DNA from: Sedimentitalea todarodis
Lineage (GTDB): Bacteria; Pseudomonadota; Alphaproteobacteria; Rhodobacterales; Rhodobacteraceae
Direction of reading: 5' to 3'
Length of the DNA stretch: 64,000 bases
NCBI RefSeq assembly: GCF_032595355.1
Contig: NZ_JASMWN010000003.1
Span: forward strand, 186,001 to 250,000
Below, in pieces: positions 37,864 to 46,594 of this stretch. The first letter of the stretch is position 1; every line of letters starts with the position of its first letter. A program made the translations under genes and the position numbers. Under the pieces are notes generated by a model that saw only the letters and a program-made list of their open reading frames with translations, was not told where the DNA came from and ran no database searches.

Positions 37864-39564
37864 CTACTCTGCCTCTGCCTTGCGGGCACCGGCCGCTGCC
37901 CGCTGGACAACAGGCGCACAGGCGGCGCTATCGATTGCAGGTGTGGCGTTGGTCCCTTGCAGGAACGCCATCATGTCTGCAGTGGTCAGGGCGAACCCGC
38001 GATTTTGCAAACGCCCGGCGCGCACGAATGTATTCACCCCGACCAGCCGCCCGCACATGTCGACCAGCGGCCCTCCCGAATTGCCGCTGGACAAGGCGGC
38101 GGAATGCATCAACACATGCGTTTCCGGCCCGATCTGCTGCTCCGTGTTGACGATTCCTTCGGTCACGGTCAGACCCGGCACTGCATCCACGTCTCCGGCT
38201 TTCAATGCCGCGAAGTTGATATCACTCGCCATCACGTCACCCGGATACCCCGCCGCCACCACGTTGCTGAGCTTGAGCGATTCCTGCGGGACATGGACCT
38301 GAAAGGCGGACACGCCGGTATCGGCAATCTGTAAGAGTGCAAAATCACCCCCGGTCTGCATCAGCGGGCCCTGACTCTTGACCACCGTGGCGATCTGCGG
38401 TGCTTCGAGATTGCCACCGGTTACGATTATCTGTCCCCCGTCCGCCAATGCAGGCGCGATTACATGCTGGTTGGTCATGATCAGATCAGGGCCGACAACG
38501 AACCCGGAACCGGTCGCGCCCCGGCCGTTTCCCGAACCGGCGAGCACCAGAACGGTGCGCGCTTCGATGACCGCGAGCAGGTCAGTCTCTGCATCCGGAT
38601 CGGCCGCATCCGGTAACACCACGCGCGCGGGGCTGCTCGGCAACAGCGCGTTGGGAGCGATGCTCGCCCGGCTTTCGGGTTTGACGCCAAGCGCGGGCGG
38701 GCTCAGCCCTTCAGGGGTCAGACCATCGGGCAGCACCAGCATTCCATCCGCGCGGCACATGGCGCCCTCCAGCGCGGATGCCAGGGAGGTCCGGCGTTCA
38801 CGCAGGCTGTCGTTGAGTTCACGCGCCGCGCGCAAAGTCGCCTCTTCGGTTATCACCGGCGGCGCGTCGGTGTGAAACAGGCGCGATCCCGGCATGAGAA
38901 GCCAGGCGAGAAAGCCACCGGCCAACAACAACAGAATCAGGAGCGGCACCCAGGCCAATCGTGTGATCCGACGCTGAACAGGACCATCCGCAACCACCGG
39001 CGCTGCAGCGGCCGCCGGGGCAACGGCAGGCGCGGCGACCGGTGCGGCCTCCGGCACTCTCGCGCCCGTAGTTGGCAGAGTCAGATAGCGACCCAGGTTC
39101 GCTGCAAAATGCTCCGGGCGCGTTGATACGTTGGCACCGCGGCAGTCGGGCATCAGACCCCAGTTCACGATCATCGGACGATCGCCGACCATTACGACAT
39201 CGTCGCGCCCATAGGTGCTGAGCGCGCCAAGCGCCAGATCGGCGCTCTCTGGCTGATCGGCGAGTGCACGCAACGGGCGCAGATGATCCGAAAGATAGGC
39301 CTCGGCACGATCCCGTTCTGCGGGTGACAGGCTGGACAGCGCGCGCGGCTCTCCCGTCGTGTCGGCGTACCAGGCCACTGTCGGAGGGGCGGCATCATTT
39401 CCGTGGCTGATCAGCGGCTCGGCAAACAGCGCGGCCACCTCGGGCCCGGCCCGTTCGCTCAGCAGCGCCCGCAAGGCGTCGTATCGTTCCAGCACCGGTG
39501 TTCCGCCCGCTTCGACAAAGTCTTCGGGGGCTACGCGTGTCTTGGATAGAAAGTGGTCGGCCAT
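37864..39564 (-). CDS. SrfA-like membrane protein fused to a trypsin-like serine protease
   Basis: A 566-residue protein. Residues 25-145 repeat the SrfA-like cytoplasmic domain of the next gene (LFAEP, WYADTTG, ADQPESADLALGAL, MIVNWGLM). An Ala/Pro linker precedes one membrane helix (203-224); a helix ending in Cys270 follows, as in its neighbour. Residues 325-540 are a trypsin-like protease with an intact triad: H367 (TNQHV), D407 (GGDFALL) and S496 (SSGNSGGP). No PDZ domain is seen, unlike DegP/HtrA. The protease should be periplasmic, with an N-terminal sensor or docking domain inside the cell. Its target is unknown; the partner proteins of the operon are candidates. It starts 5 bases after the previous gene. 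Confidence 0.85.
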   Translation of the reverse strand: MADHFLSKTRVAPEDFVEAGGTPVLERYDALRALLSERAGPEVAALFAEPLISHGNDAAPPTVAWYADTTGEPRALSSLSPAERDRAEAYLSDHLRPLRALADQPESADLALGALSTYGRDDVVMVGDRPMIVNWGLMPDCRGANVSTRPEHFAANLGRYLTLPTTGARVPEAAPVAAPAVAPAAAAAPVVADGPVQRRITRLAWVPLLILLLLAGGFLAWLLMPGSRLFHTDAPPVITEEATLRAARELNDSLRERRTSLASALEGAMCRADGMLVLPDGLTPEGLSPPALGVKPESRASIAPNALLPSSPARVVLPDAADPDAETDLLAVIEARTVLVLAGSGNGRGATGSGFVVGPDLIMTNQHVIAPALADGGQIIVTGGNLEAPQIATVVKSQGPLMQTGGDFALLQIADTGVSAFQVHVPQESLKLSNVVAAGYPGDVMASDINFAALKAGDVDAVPGLTVTEGIVNTEQQIGPETHVLMHSAALSSGNSGGPLVDMCGRLVGVNTFVRAGRLQNRGFALTTADMMAFLQGTNATPAIDSAACAPVVQRAAAGARKAEAE

Positions 39565-39569
39565 CGCTG

Positions 39570-40274
39570 CTATCTCCCGGCCCGGCGCAACGTCGCGGCG
39601 CCGCGTCCATTGGTTTCAGGTTGGTGCGTATCGCAATTCGCATTGCCGCGCGCGTCGAGCTTGCAACTGACATCCCGACGAAAGATCGAGGAGCCGTCGC
39701 TGCATTGCAGGTTGCCCGGCTCGCGCATGGTCAATGTGCCGTTGCCCCGCATTCTGCCGGAAAGCCGTCCTTCGCATCGCACGCCATTGGTTGAACGCAT
39801 GATTTCCGTTCCATTGCCATTCTTGTCAAAACAGATGCGCCAGTATTTGAACCGGGTGATCCGGCCGGTGTTGATATCGCGCACCGCATAATTGGACGAC
39901 AATTGCCAGCACCCCTCCATCACGGAGATATCGTTCTTGTCGAACGCATCCGGAGCCAGCCCGCTTGGCGTTGTACGCTTTGCCGGTGGTTTGGGCGGCG
40001 GCGGGGGTGGAGGGGGTGGTGCCGGTGGCTCGGCCTTGCAGACCAGCCCGCCGAGTTTCTGTTCCAATGCGCCTATTCGGATGGCCAGATCGTCATTGGC
40101 GCGATCGACCAAAGCCAGATCCGCCCGCACCCGCAGCTTTTCCTCGGAGTCGCAAAAGCTGATGGTCGTTCCGGTGAAGGGCAGCCGCAAGCCGCAAGAC
40201 TGCAGCAACAGGTAAACGGATGCCCCGATCACTGCGACCAGCGCAATCGCCAGAAGGGTTACGGCAAGTCGCAT
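39570..40274 (-). CDS. Small membrane protein sharing the SrfA juxtamembrane motif
   Basis: First gene of the ten-gene operon. The 234-residue protein has an N-terminal membrane helix (1-25, RLAVTLLAIALVAVIGASVYLLL), then CGL-x11-FC (27-41), a heptad helix (44-77) ending in Cys79, a poly-proline linker and a Cys-rich C-terminal domain (115-215, containing GCWQLSSNY, YWRICFDKNGNG, RCEGRL and LQCSD) that I do not recognise. The helix, CGL...FC and coil order matches the middle of the SrfA-like protein, which suggests shared ancestry or co-assembly. The ATG at 40274 is preferred; a GTG 45 bases upstream is in frame but would spoil the N-terminal signal anchor. Confidence 0.75.
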   Translation of the reverse strand: MRLAVTLLAIALVAVIGASVYLLLQSCGLRLPFTGTTISFCDSEEKLRVRADLALVDRANDDLAIRIGALEQKLGGLVCKAEPPAPPPPPPPPPKPPAKRTTPSGLAPDAFDKNDISVMEGCWQLSSNYAVRDINTGRITRFKYWRICFDKNGNGTEIMRSTNGVRCEGRLSGRMRGNGTLTMREPGNLQCSDGSSIFRRDVSCKLDARGNANCDTHQPETNGRGAATLRRAGR

Positions 40275-40612
40275 GCCACCTGCTTTTCCAAAACACCTGT
40301 CTCCTGTGTCGCTCCGCACTGTGATCGCCTGTCATGCGCCATCATGAAAGCCCGGTTATCAACAACTTAACCCTATGCCGGGGGGCTTGGCTGCTGCAAG
40401 GGTCGTATTGGCGGTTCGGCAGAAATTGAGCGCAACCCGCGCCCGGCTGGCCATCAAGATGCATATCTGACGATTCTCGAGAATTTTTCCCCCTGCGCGG
40501 CGAGCCATTCATAGGGCCAGTGGGAAGGCTGGTCGCTCCAGCGCGCCGCCGACGCTTTGGTTACCTGCAGGCGTCTTCAATTGCCACGCCGGTTGAGGAT
40601 CGGCCTGTGGGA
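40275..40612. other. 338-base gap upstream of the srf-like operon
   Basis: I see no credible gene in this stretch. It must contain the promoter of the ten-gene minus-strand operon. An AT-rich part (about 40345-40375, minus strand AAGTTGTTGATAAC) is a possible -35 region but no clear -10 pairs with it. The right end is the 3' side of the GGDEF cyclase gene, where a short stem (40602-40607 with 40614-40619) overlaps the coding end and has no T run. Confidence 0.5.
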
Positions 40613-41656
40613 TCAGGCCGCGCTACCGCGGGGCAGCGATGGACTCCCGGCCTCGTCACTCTGCGAAAAACCTGTCGGATCGGTCGGTGTTTCCTCATAG
40701 AAGGTGTGGCACCCCCGCCCTGCCCGCTTGGAAGCGTAGAGCGCAAGATCTGCCTTGTGCAGCAAGTCCGCCGGATCGGGACCGGGGGATTGCACCGAAA
40801 GAACCGTCCCAATGCTCGCCGAGATTTTGCAGACCTGACCCTCGAATGGCACCGGTTCCTGCAATCGGGCGACAAGGCGACGGGCGATCCCGCCGAGCCG
40901 GCGCTTGTCACGCAGCCCGTCAAACATCAGCACGAATTCGTCCCCCCCGACGCGCGCGACCATATCTTGATCACGCGTTTCCTCGACCAGGATACGGGCC
41001 GCAACCTGAAGCACGTGATCCCCGGCAGCATGCCCCATCGTATCGTTCACAGCCTTGAAGAAATCGAGATCAAGGTTCATGAGCGCAAACGCCCGGGACC
41101 CCGCCGCCATCCGCGACAGAACATGATTCATCGCCCGCCTGTTCTTCAATCCGGTCAGTGTGTCAGTGAATGCCTGCTCTTCGGCGGCAATCATTGCACC
41201 CTGCAGTCGCTGATTGAGCTTGCGCGACGCTTCCATCGCAGCGCTCTTTGCCTCGACCAGGTACAAGAGTTCGATGGTCAGGTCCGTCGCTGCAAAATCG
41301 GCACTGGTCAGTGCATAGTCCCTTACCGCATCCAGAACCGAAATGCCGAACGACAGGTTCAGAACCGCCCCTTGTGCAATCGGCACGGCAACCCCCTTGA
41401 GCGCGGTACGTGGGACATCGCGCAACTGCAGGTGCAGCTTGGCGCCAGAATGCGCAAGCAGGCCTTCCATATTCGTCACGGACCTTGGCCTGGTCAGTTC
41501 GAAAAGCTCCAGAAACCGCTGCCCGACCATCAGCGCATCCGGTCGCAGCTTTTGCAGGGTGGGACCGACTCCGGTAATACGACCTGTCTTGTCCAGCATA
41601 AGATGCATCGGGCACAGGGTGCAGAGCCAGTCGGCGAGATGATCCTGCGCAATCAT
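40613..41656 (-). CDS. Diguanylate cyclase with an H-NOX-associated (HNOBA) N-terminal domain
   Basis: The 347-residue protein should make cyclic di-GMP. Residues 10-150 match the heme-NO-binding-associated domain: PMHLMLDKTGRITGVG, FLELFELTRPRSV and DLTIELLYLVEAKSAA, the last part a signalling helix. Residues 160-320 are the GGDEF domain, with the active-site loop GGDEF at 237-241 and a complete inhibitory RxxD site at 228-231 (RDQD), so product feedback is likely. A CxxC pair at Cys12-Cys15 could be redox-active. The start overlaps the H-NOX-like stop as ATGA, so the two are made together and probably interact. No EAL domain is present. Confidence 0.92.
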   Translation of the reverse strand: MIAQDHLADWLCTLCPMHLMLDKTGRITGVGPTLQKLRPDALMVGQRFLELFELTRPRSVTNMEGLLAHSGAKLHLQLRDVPRTALKGVAVPIAQGAVLNLSFGISVLDAVRDYALTSADFAATDLTIELLYLVEAKSAAMEASRKLNQRLQGAMIAAEEQAFTDTLTGLKNRRAMNHVLSRMAAGSRAFALMNLDLDFFKAVNDTMGHAAGDHVLQVAARILVEETRDQDMVARVGGDEFVLMFDGLRDKRRLGGIARRLVARLQEPVPFEGQVCKISASIGTVLSVQSPGPDPADLLHKADLALYASKRAGRGCHTFYEETPTDPTGFSQSDEAGSPSLPRGSAA

Positions 41657-42240
41657 GGTTTCGCCACTCCCAGTTCAAAGCTCCGGCCTTCGGCAAATGC
41701 GGATTCGATCAAGGTGATCGTGATGACGTCGCGCCCGTTGCTGCCGCCGGAATGGTCGAGTATTGCCAAGGCACCGTAGTCATCGGCCATCGCCCGCAAG
41801 ACACCGACCAGCACATCTCCGAACCCCGGCAGGCCCGGGGCGCAGGTCAGGCTGAACCGACCGGCGGCATGTTCACGCAGTTCCAAGGCCGGCAGGTGCA
41901 AATCCGAGACCGCAAGCCGCGCCCTGTCGGGTAAGTCATCGAGTGAATGCAGGAAGTCCAGATAGCTGACCCCGCAAAACCGCAGCAACCGGCGCAACGA
42001 CTCCGTCTGGGGATTGGAAACGAGGAACGTGCCGATATCCTCAAGCACCTCGTTCACGGGTCGGTCCAGTTCAAGGGCGATGACCTCGAGCAGGTGGCGC
42101 GACTGATCTTTGTCATAGATCAGCATCGCCTCGAATTCCGGGCTTTCAAACCCCGCAGCTTCGGTCACCCGCAGCCACCGCGCCGTTCCATAGGTGGCAC
42201 AAAAGAACGATTGAATTGCCTTGTTAATCAGCCCGTGCAT
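41653..42240 (-). CDS. H-NOX-family protein lacking the heme-ligand histidine
   Basis: A 195-residue member of the heme-NO-binding family, with the characteristic MHGLINKAIQSFFCATYG start. H-NOX proteins bind NO through heme and control a partner cyclase. Aligning by eye with the guanylate-cyclase beta-1 segment around its proximal histidine (H105) is ungapped and places Pro104 here (FLHSLDDLPDRA). The YxSxR motif that binds the heme propionates is also replaced: the positions are Ser130, Thr132 and Ala134. The fold seems kept but ordinary heme binding is unlikely. It is co-translated with the HNOBA-GGDEF cyclase, so it probably still regulates that enzyme through another signal or as a constitutive subunit. 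Confidence 0.85.
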   Translation of the reverse strand: MHGLINKAIQSFFCATYGTARWLRVTEAAGFESPEFEAMLIYDKDQSRHLLEVIALELDRPVNEVLEDIGTFLVSNPQTESLRRLLRFCGVSYLDFLHSLDDLPDRARLAVSDLHLPALELREHAAGRFSLTCAPGLPGFGDVLVGVLRAMADDYGALAILDHSGGSNGRDVITITLIESAFAEGRSFELGVAKP

Positions 42241-42327
42241 ATCAGACTCGCTTGTTTATCAAAGCGACTGTCGCCGGTGCCTGTTAAGAAACGCCCAACA
42301 GGTAAAATGCGAATTAGTTATTATGGC

Positions 42328-44130
42328 CTATTGCGATGGTGCCAGCAGTTTTCCACCAACCGACAGCGCGTTAACGCCGCTTGGTCGCAGATCAAAGGCA
42401 CCGTCCTGAATCTCGGATATCGTCGCCGCAGGCAAGCTGGGCCAGGCCCGTGTCGCCGGATCAAAGACATCACGCATCACGAACCCATCGTCAGGGCGCA
42501 GCACCACATGGCTGATGCGCGTGTCAGCGTCGTCATCCAGAAACAGGATCATGGCCTGTTCATCTGCCGAAACGGACGGAACAAATGCGCCCTTGACCAG
42601 CACACAGCCAGGCCGGCCATCGGCGGTTACATGTCGACATCCGTTCAACCACATATTCAGGGCAAAGACCGGAATGTCTTGCAGAGTTTCCGCATCAAGC
42701 ACCGCACCGGCCGGGCGTATCGGGAGCAATTCCAAGAGTTCGGCGGCCCGCTCCGGCAAGTCGCGGTGCTGGACCTGTTGTTCGAACTGATAGCGGTTCG
42801 TGGCCTCGCGTACGGCAACGATGCGCTGGATCAGGCCCGTACTGTCCGACGTGTCGGCCGTGGATTGCAGCGCAGCAAGACCCGATTTTCCGGCCCGACC
42901 CCATTCATGCGCAAGCGGCCAGAGCGCCAGTTGATCCATCGTCGTACGGCCCGTTTCGAAGCGGGAAACCTGACTGGCGGTCGAGATCCGGTAGACATCC
43001 AGAACGGGTGTCATCCACAAGCCCGCCACCGCGATCACCAGCACGGCCATTGCGACGTTGATCTGCCGGATGCGACTCATCCAGCCACCGCGCAGCAGCA
43101 CCGCACCACAATATGCCATCCCGTAGGTCAGCAGGAATAGCGCCACCGTCATCGCCATGATACGATCCGGAGTCCAGCCATACTGGCGCACCCGCGTGAT
43201 CACCGCCCAGACCGTCAACGCCGTCAGCAGCGGCATCAGAACCGCAAGGACCTGCGTTGCGGACCTCAGCCCCCGCGTCTGGACCGCCATCCTGTCATCG
43301 CGGTCCAGCGCCATGCTGATCAGGGACACCGCGACCGCCGCCGCACCCAACAGGGTGCCCCCGGCCGAAAACTCTCCGAACAGACGATCCAACCCACGCA
43401 GCGGCACCGCCAGCAGGAACACCGAGACGACGACCAGCACCAGCGGAACCAGCAGGCGCAACAACCGCAACAGCGGATAGGGCGACAGGGTATGGCGCAG
43501 TTCCTGTACGACGGCGAGGCCGAGGCCAAGCACCGCTCCGCTCAGGCCAAAACGCACCCAACCCGGGCGCAAGAACGAGTCGATCACCTCGATATCGACC
43601 AGTTCGAGCAAGGCATCGCTGAGAAAGGCAATCAGCCAGAACGCCGCCACGAATACCCATGCCAGAGCATAGCGCGCCGTCAGCATCCATGCCGCATCAA
43701 ACAGCCTGTCATAGCGCAGCAGCGCCGAGCGATCCTGCAACCAGACCAGCAGGAACGGCGTACAGAACAGCACGATGACCGCAGCGACGCTTACCATCAC
43801 GGGTTCATCAAGAAGATCGGTTGTCACCATGTATCGCATTCCCGCAATGCTGACCAGCAGCGTAAGGAACACGGCGAAGCCAAGTGCGCCGATCAGCGCG
43901 CGCGCGACGGCAACCGGTCCGGACAGAGCCAGGGCAACGATCGAATATGTCGCAACGAAGGTGAAAAGTGCCAGAAACAGGGCTGGCGGCACGGAAGGAT
44001 CGCCCCACCGATCCCCCAGTCCCCAAAGCGCCAGACCCGCAATGCCGCCCAGTCCGGCCATGATCAGGCGATGTTCGGTCCCCGGCATCTGGCCCATTGG
44101 CGCGGCGTGATCTGATCGCTTGTTCTTCAT
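42328..44130 (-). CDS. DUF4153 polytopic membrane protein
   Basis: The 600-residue protein has about a dozen predicted membrane helices in residues 25-405, followed by a soluble C-terminal domain of about 180 residues that ends in LSVGGKLLAPSQ. The helical region matches the DUF4153 family of uncharacterised membrane proteins. I chose the ATG at 44130 (MKNKRSDHA); a longer frame upstream has an unconserved arginine-rich tail. It stands between the H-NOX pair (88 bases downstream) and the MttB-like gene (71 bases upstream), all on one strand. Its role is unknown. Confidence 0.8.
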   Translation of the reverse strand: MKNKRSDHAAPMGQMPGTEHRLIMAGLGGIAGLALWGLGDRWGDPSVPPALFLALFTFVATYSIVALALSGPVAVARALIGALGFAVFLTLLVSIAGMRYMVTTDLLDEPVMVSVAAVIVLFCTPFLLVWLQDRSALLRYDRLFDAAWMLTARYALAWVFVAAFWLIAFLSDALLELVDIEVIDSFLRPGWVRFGLSGAVLGLGLAVVQELRHTLSPYPLLRLLRLLVPLVLVVVSVFLLAVPLRGLDRLFGEFSAGGTLLGAAAVAVSLISMALDRDDRMAVQTRGLRSATQVLAVLMPLLTALTVWAVITRVRQYGWTPDRIMAMTVALFLLTYGMAYCGAVLLRGGWMSRIRQINVAMAVLVIAVAGLWMTPVLDVYRISTASQVSRFETGRTTMDQLALWPLAHEWGRAGKSGLAALQSTADTSDSTGLIQRIVAVREATNRYQFEQQVQHRDLPERAAELLELLPIRPAGAVLDAETLQDIPVFALNMWLNGCRHVTADGRPGCVLVKGAFVPSVSADEQAMILFLDDDADTRISHVVLRPDDGFVMRDVFDPATRAWPSLPAATISEIQDGAFDLRPSGVNALSVGGKLLAPSQ

Positions 44131-44200
44131 CGCGGCGAGCCTACTGCGACCCCCGCGGACAGGCCAGCGCGAATGCGCCGATGAGCGTAAACCGTCAGGT

Positions 44201-45760
44201 TCAAAAATCCGTCGGTGCGCCGCCCTCTTCCTTGCGGCGGGCGACAAACGCCGCGAGTTCTTCGCGGATGGCCTCATCCATTGGCGGGGCCTCGAACTCG
44301 GCAATGATCTGTTTGAACAGGTGATGCGCACGCTCCGGTGTCCAGATCGCGCCGGCCGCCTCCCATCCCTCGAAATTCTTCCAGTCGCTCAGAAACGGTT
44401 GATAGAAGGCCGTGGTGTAGCGATCCTGCGTATGCTGAGTTCCAAAGAAATGCCCGTCATTGCCCACCGCGCGGATCGCATCAAGCGCGATTTCGTCCGG
44501 CCCTGTGGCGACAAGTGAGGGATCCATATAGCGCTGGATCTGCTGCAGAATCTCGCAATCCATGATGAACTTCTCGGGGCTGGCGATCAGACCACCCTCA
44601 AGCCAGCCCGCCGCGTGATAGACCATATTGGAGCCGGACTGCACCGCCGCCCAAAGGCTGTTGGATGTTTCCCACATCGCCTGCCCGTCTGGAACGTTGG
44701 CGGCACAGACACCGCTGGATCGTATCGGCAACCCGTAAAACCGTGCCAATTGCCCGGTCATCTGCGTCGCCCGCATGTATTCCGGCGTGCCAAAGGCCGG
44801 TGCGCCCGATTTCATATCGACATTGCTGGTGAATGTACCGATCACACAGGGGCATCCCGGGTTGATGTACTGCGCCAGCGCAATCGCGATCAGCCCCTCG
44901 GCCAGCGATTGCGCCACGGCCCCGGCCATCGTCACCGGTGCCATCGCCCCTGCGAGCGTGAACGGTGTCACCACCAGCCCCTGACCGCGCCGGGCGAGCC
45001 GCATCCAGCCATCGAGCATCGGATAGTCGTGCTTGAGCGGAGACGTAGAGTTGATATTCGTGTACATACGGGGGGTTGCGTCAAATTCTTCATGCGACAG
45101 ACCACCCGCGATCCGCACCATTTCCATGACGTCTTCGACCCGTTCCTTGCCCAGGGAATAGGCGTGCATCACCTTGTCGGTCAGCGTCAGTTTGTCATAG
45201 AGAACATCCAGATGCCGAACGCTGGCGTGCACGTCCACAGGCTCGACCGGGTAACCGCCCGCGAAGTGGATGCAGTTGAAATACTGTGTCAATTTCAGCA
45301 GGTTGCGGCACATCTCGCGCGTGCCCGGCACCTTCTTTCCGATTTCCATGTCCCAGTAATTCGGCGGTGACGACACATTGCCGAACAACAGGGTTTGCCC
45401 GCCAACCGTGATTTGCCGCTCGGCGTTGCGGGGCGTCAGCGTAAACTGTGACGGGGCCTTGGCGACCATCTCCATGATGAAGTCGCGCCCAAGGCGCACG
45501 ACATCACCCTCGATCCGGGCCCCGGCTTCGCGGAATATCTCGAGCGCCTCGGGGTTCAGAATGGCGATCCCGATGTCTTCGAGGATCTCCATCGCCCCGA
45601 GATGAATGGCGGCAACCCCCTCTTCGGTCAGGGGTTCGACGGGCCGGTCTATGTTGATTGGCGGGTTCCAGGCCATCTGCTCGATCACCAAACCGCCCCG
45701 CCTTGCCGCATTGCCGGCCCGACCGCCCGCGCGCCGTTTGCGTGCTGTACCATCCGCCAT
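44201..45760 (-). CDS. MttB-family (trimethylamine methyltransferase-like) protein, non-pyrrolysine
   Basis: A TIM-barrel methyltransferase homologue of 519 residues. Recognisable parts are EEGVAAIHLGAMEILEDIGI, FGNVSSPPNYWDMEIGKK and GSNMVYHAAGWLEGGLIASPEKFIMD. Archaeal MttB has an in-frame amber codon read as pyrrolysine; this frame has no internal stop, so it belongs to the wide bacterial group of non-pyrrolysine homologues, some of which demethylate glycine betaine, proline betaine or carnitine using a corrinoid protein. No corrinoid protein or reductive activator gene is close by. The substrate is not inferable. The first 20 residues are basic and probably disordered; a later start is possible. 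Confidence 0.88.
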   Translation of the reverse strand: MADGTARKRRAGGRAGNAARRGGLVIEQMAWNPPINIDRPVEPLTEEGVAAIHLGAMEILEDIGIAILNPEALEIFREAGARIEGDVVRLGRDFIMEMVAKAPSQFTLTPRNAERQITVGGQTLLFGNVSSPPNYWDMEIGKKVPGTREMCRNLLKLTQYFNCIHFAGGYPVEPVDVHASVRHLDVLYDKLTLTDKVMHAYSLGKERVEDVMEMVRIAGGLSHEEFDATPRMYTNINSTSPLKHDYPMLDGWMRLARRGQGLVVTPFTLAGAMAPVTMAGAVAQSLAEGLIAIALAQYINPGCPCVIGTFTSNVDMKSGAPAFGTPEYMRATQMTGQLARFYGLPIRSSGVCAANVPDGQAMWETSNSLWAAVQSGSNMVYHAAGWLEGGLIASPEKFIMDCEILQQIQRYMDPSLVATGPDEIALDAIRAVGNDGHFFGTQHTQDRYTTAFYQPFLSDWKNFEGWEAAGAIWTPERAHHLFKQIIAEFEAPPMDEAIREELAAFVARRKEEGGAPTDF

Positions 45761-45876
45761 GATCCGACCTCCGATATGTGCCCGTCATTGAGCAACACAC
45801 CCGCCGCGTCTTCCGGTCTGAACGCGACAGCACCTGTCGTTTTCGAGACCAGATGGTCGCTTTCGGTGACTGACGC

Positions 45877-46572
45877 CTACAGGCCCAGCCAGCGGGGCAA
45901 ATGGCCGATATCGGGCAGAACCACATCCGCGAAAGGATCGAGTTCATCGGCGCGTGCCATCCCGGTCAACACTCCGACGGTCGTCATGCCCGCGCTGCGC
46001 CCGGCTCTGAGGTCATGGGTGCTGTCCCCGACCATCACGACATGCGCGGGCGGCACATTGACGGCTCTGGAAAAAGCCAGCAACTGACCCGGCGCGGGCT
46101 TGGCGCCATGTCCACTGTCAAACCCGGCCACAAAATCGAAACACTCCGCAACGCCAGCGGCGTTCAGATGCGCCCGAGCGGGCGATTCGGCATCATTGGT
46201 CGCCACACCAAGCCGCATTCCCTGTGCACGCAGGGCTTGCAGGTAAGGTAGCAGCGGCACCGCCTCGGCCTGCGGCGCCATCTCGGCCTCTTCGTTCAGC
46301 ATGTCGATCACCGCATTCCGGGCCATGTGCGGCAGATGCGGTACAAGCGCATCGGCGACTTCGGCCGGTGTCCCGGCAATCACGACGCTGTCCGGGCGGA
46401 AACGGCCTGCGGGCAAATCAAAGCCGATCGCCTTTCCAAGGTGGATTGCGCGCACATTATCGCCCTCTGTCGCCCGCAGCAGAAAGGCACTGGCCCAGGC
46501 CTCCCACGTGGCGCCAAATTGGAACAGGGTTCCGTCCTTGTCAAAGAGGATGGCCGAAATTGTCACGGGCAC
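45877..46572 (-). CDS. HAD-family phosphatase (phosphoglycolate phosphatase-like)
   Basis: The 231-residue protein has the HAD core motifs: I with the nucleophile in LFDKDGTLFQF, II as the threonine in GVATNDAES, III near Lys in GHGAKPAPGQ and IV VMVGDSTHDLRAG. A helical cap lies between motifs I and II. It resembles Gph-type phosphatases, but the cap is not diagnostic for substrate. It is 22 bases downstream of the DUF3572 gene, likely co-transcribed, and 116 bases upstream of the MttB-like gene. Confidence 0.88.
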   Translation of the reverse strand: MPVTISAILFDKDGTLFQFGATWEAWASAFLLRATEGDNVRAIHLGKAIGFDLPAGRFRPDSVVIAGTPAEVADALVPHLPHMARNAVIDMLNEEAEMAPQAEAVPLLPYLQALRAQGMRLGVATNDAESPARAHLNAAGVAECFDFVAGFDSGHGAKPAPGQLLAFSRAVNVPPAHVVMVGDSTHDLRAGRSAGMTTVGVLTGMARADELDPFADVVLPDIGHLPRWLGL

Positions 46573-46594
46573 TGCCTTTCACGGTCGGGTTTCA

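Noticed and set aside
24405..40274. The srf-like operon as a recent genomic island
   Set aside because: I saw no integrase, tRNA, direct repeats or insertion sequence at either edge, and base use looks like the neighbours. Horizontal transfer is possible but not supported here.
44201..45760. Pyrrolysine-containing trimethylamine methyltransferase
   Set aside because: The frame has no in-frame amber codon, so it belongs to the non-pyrrolysine branch of the family.
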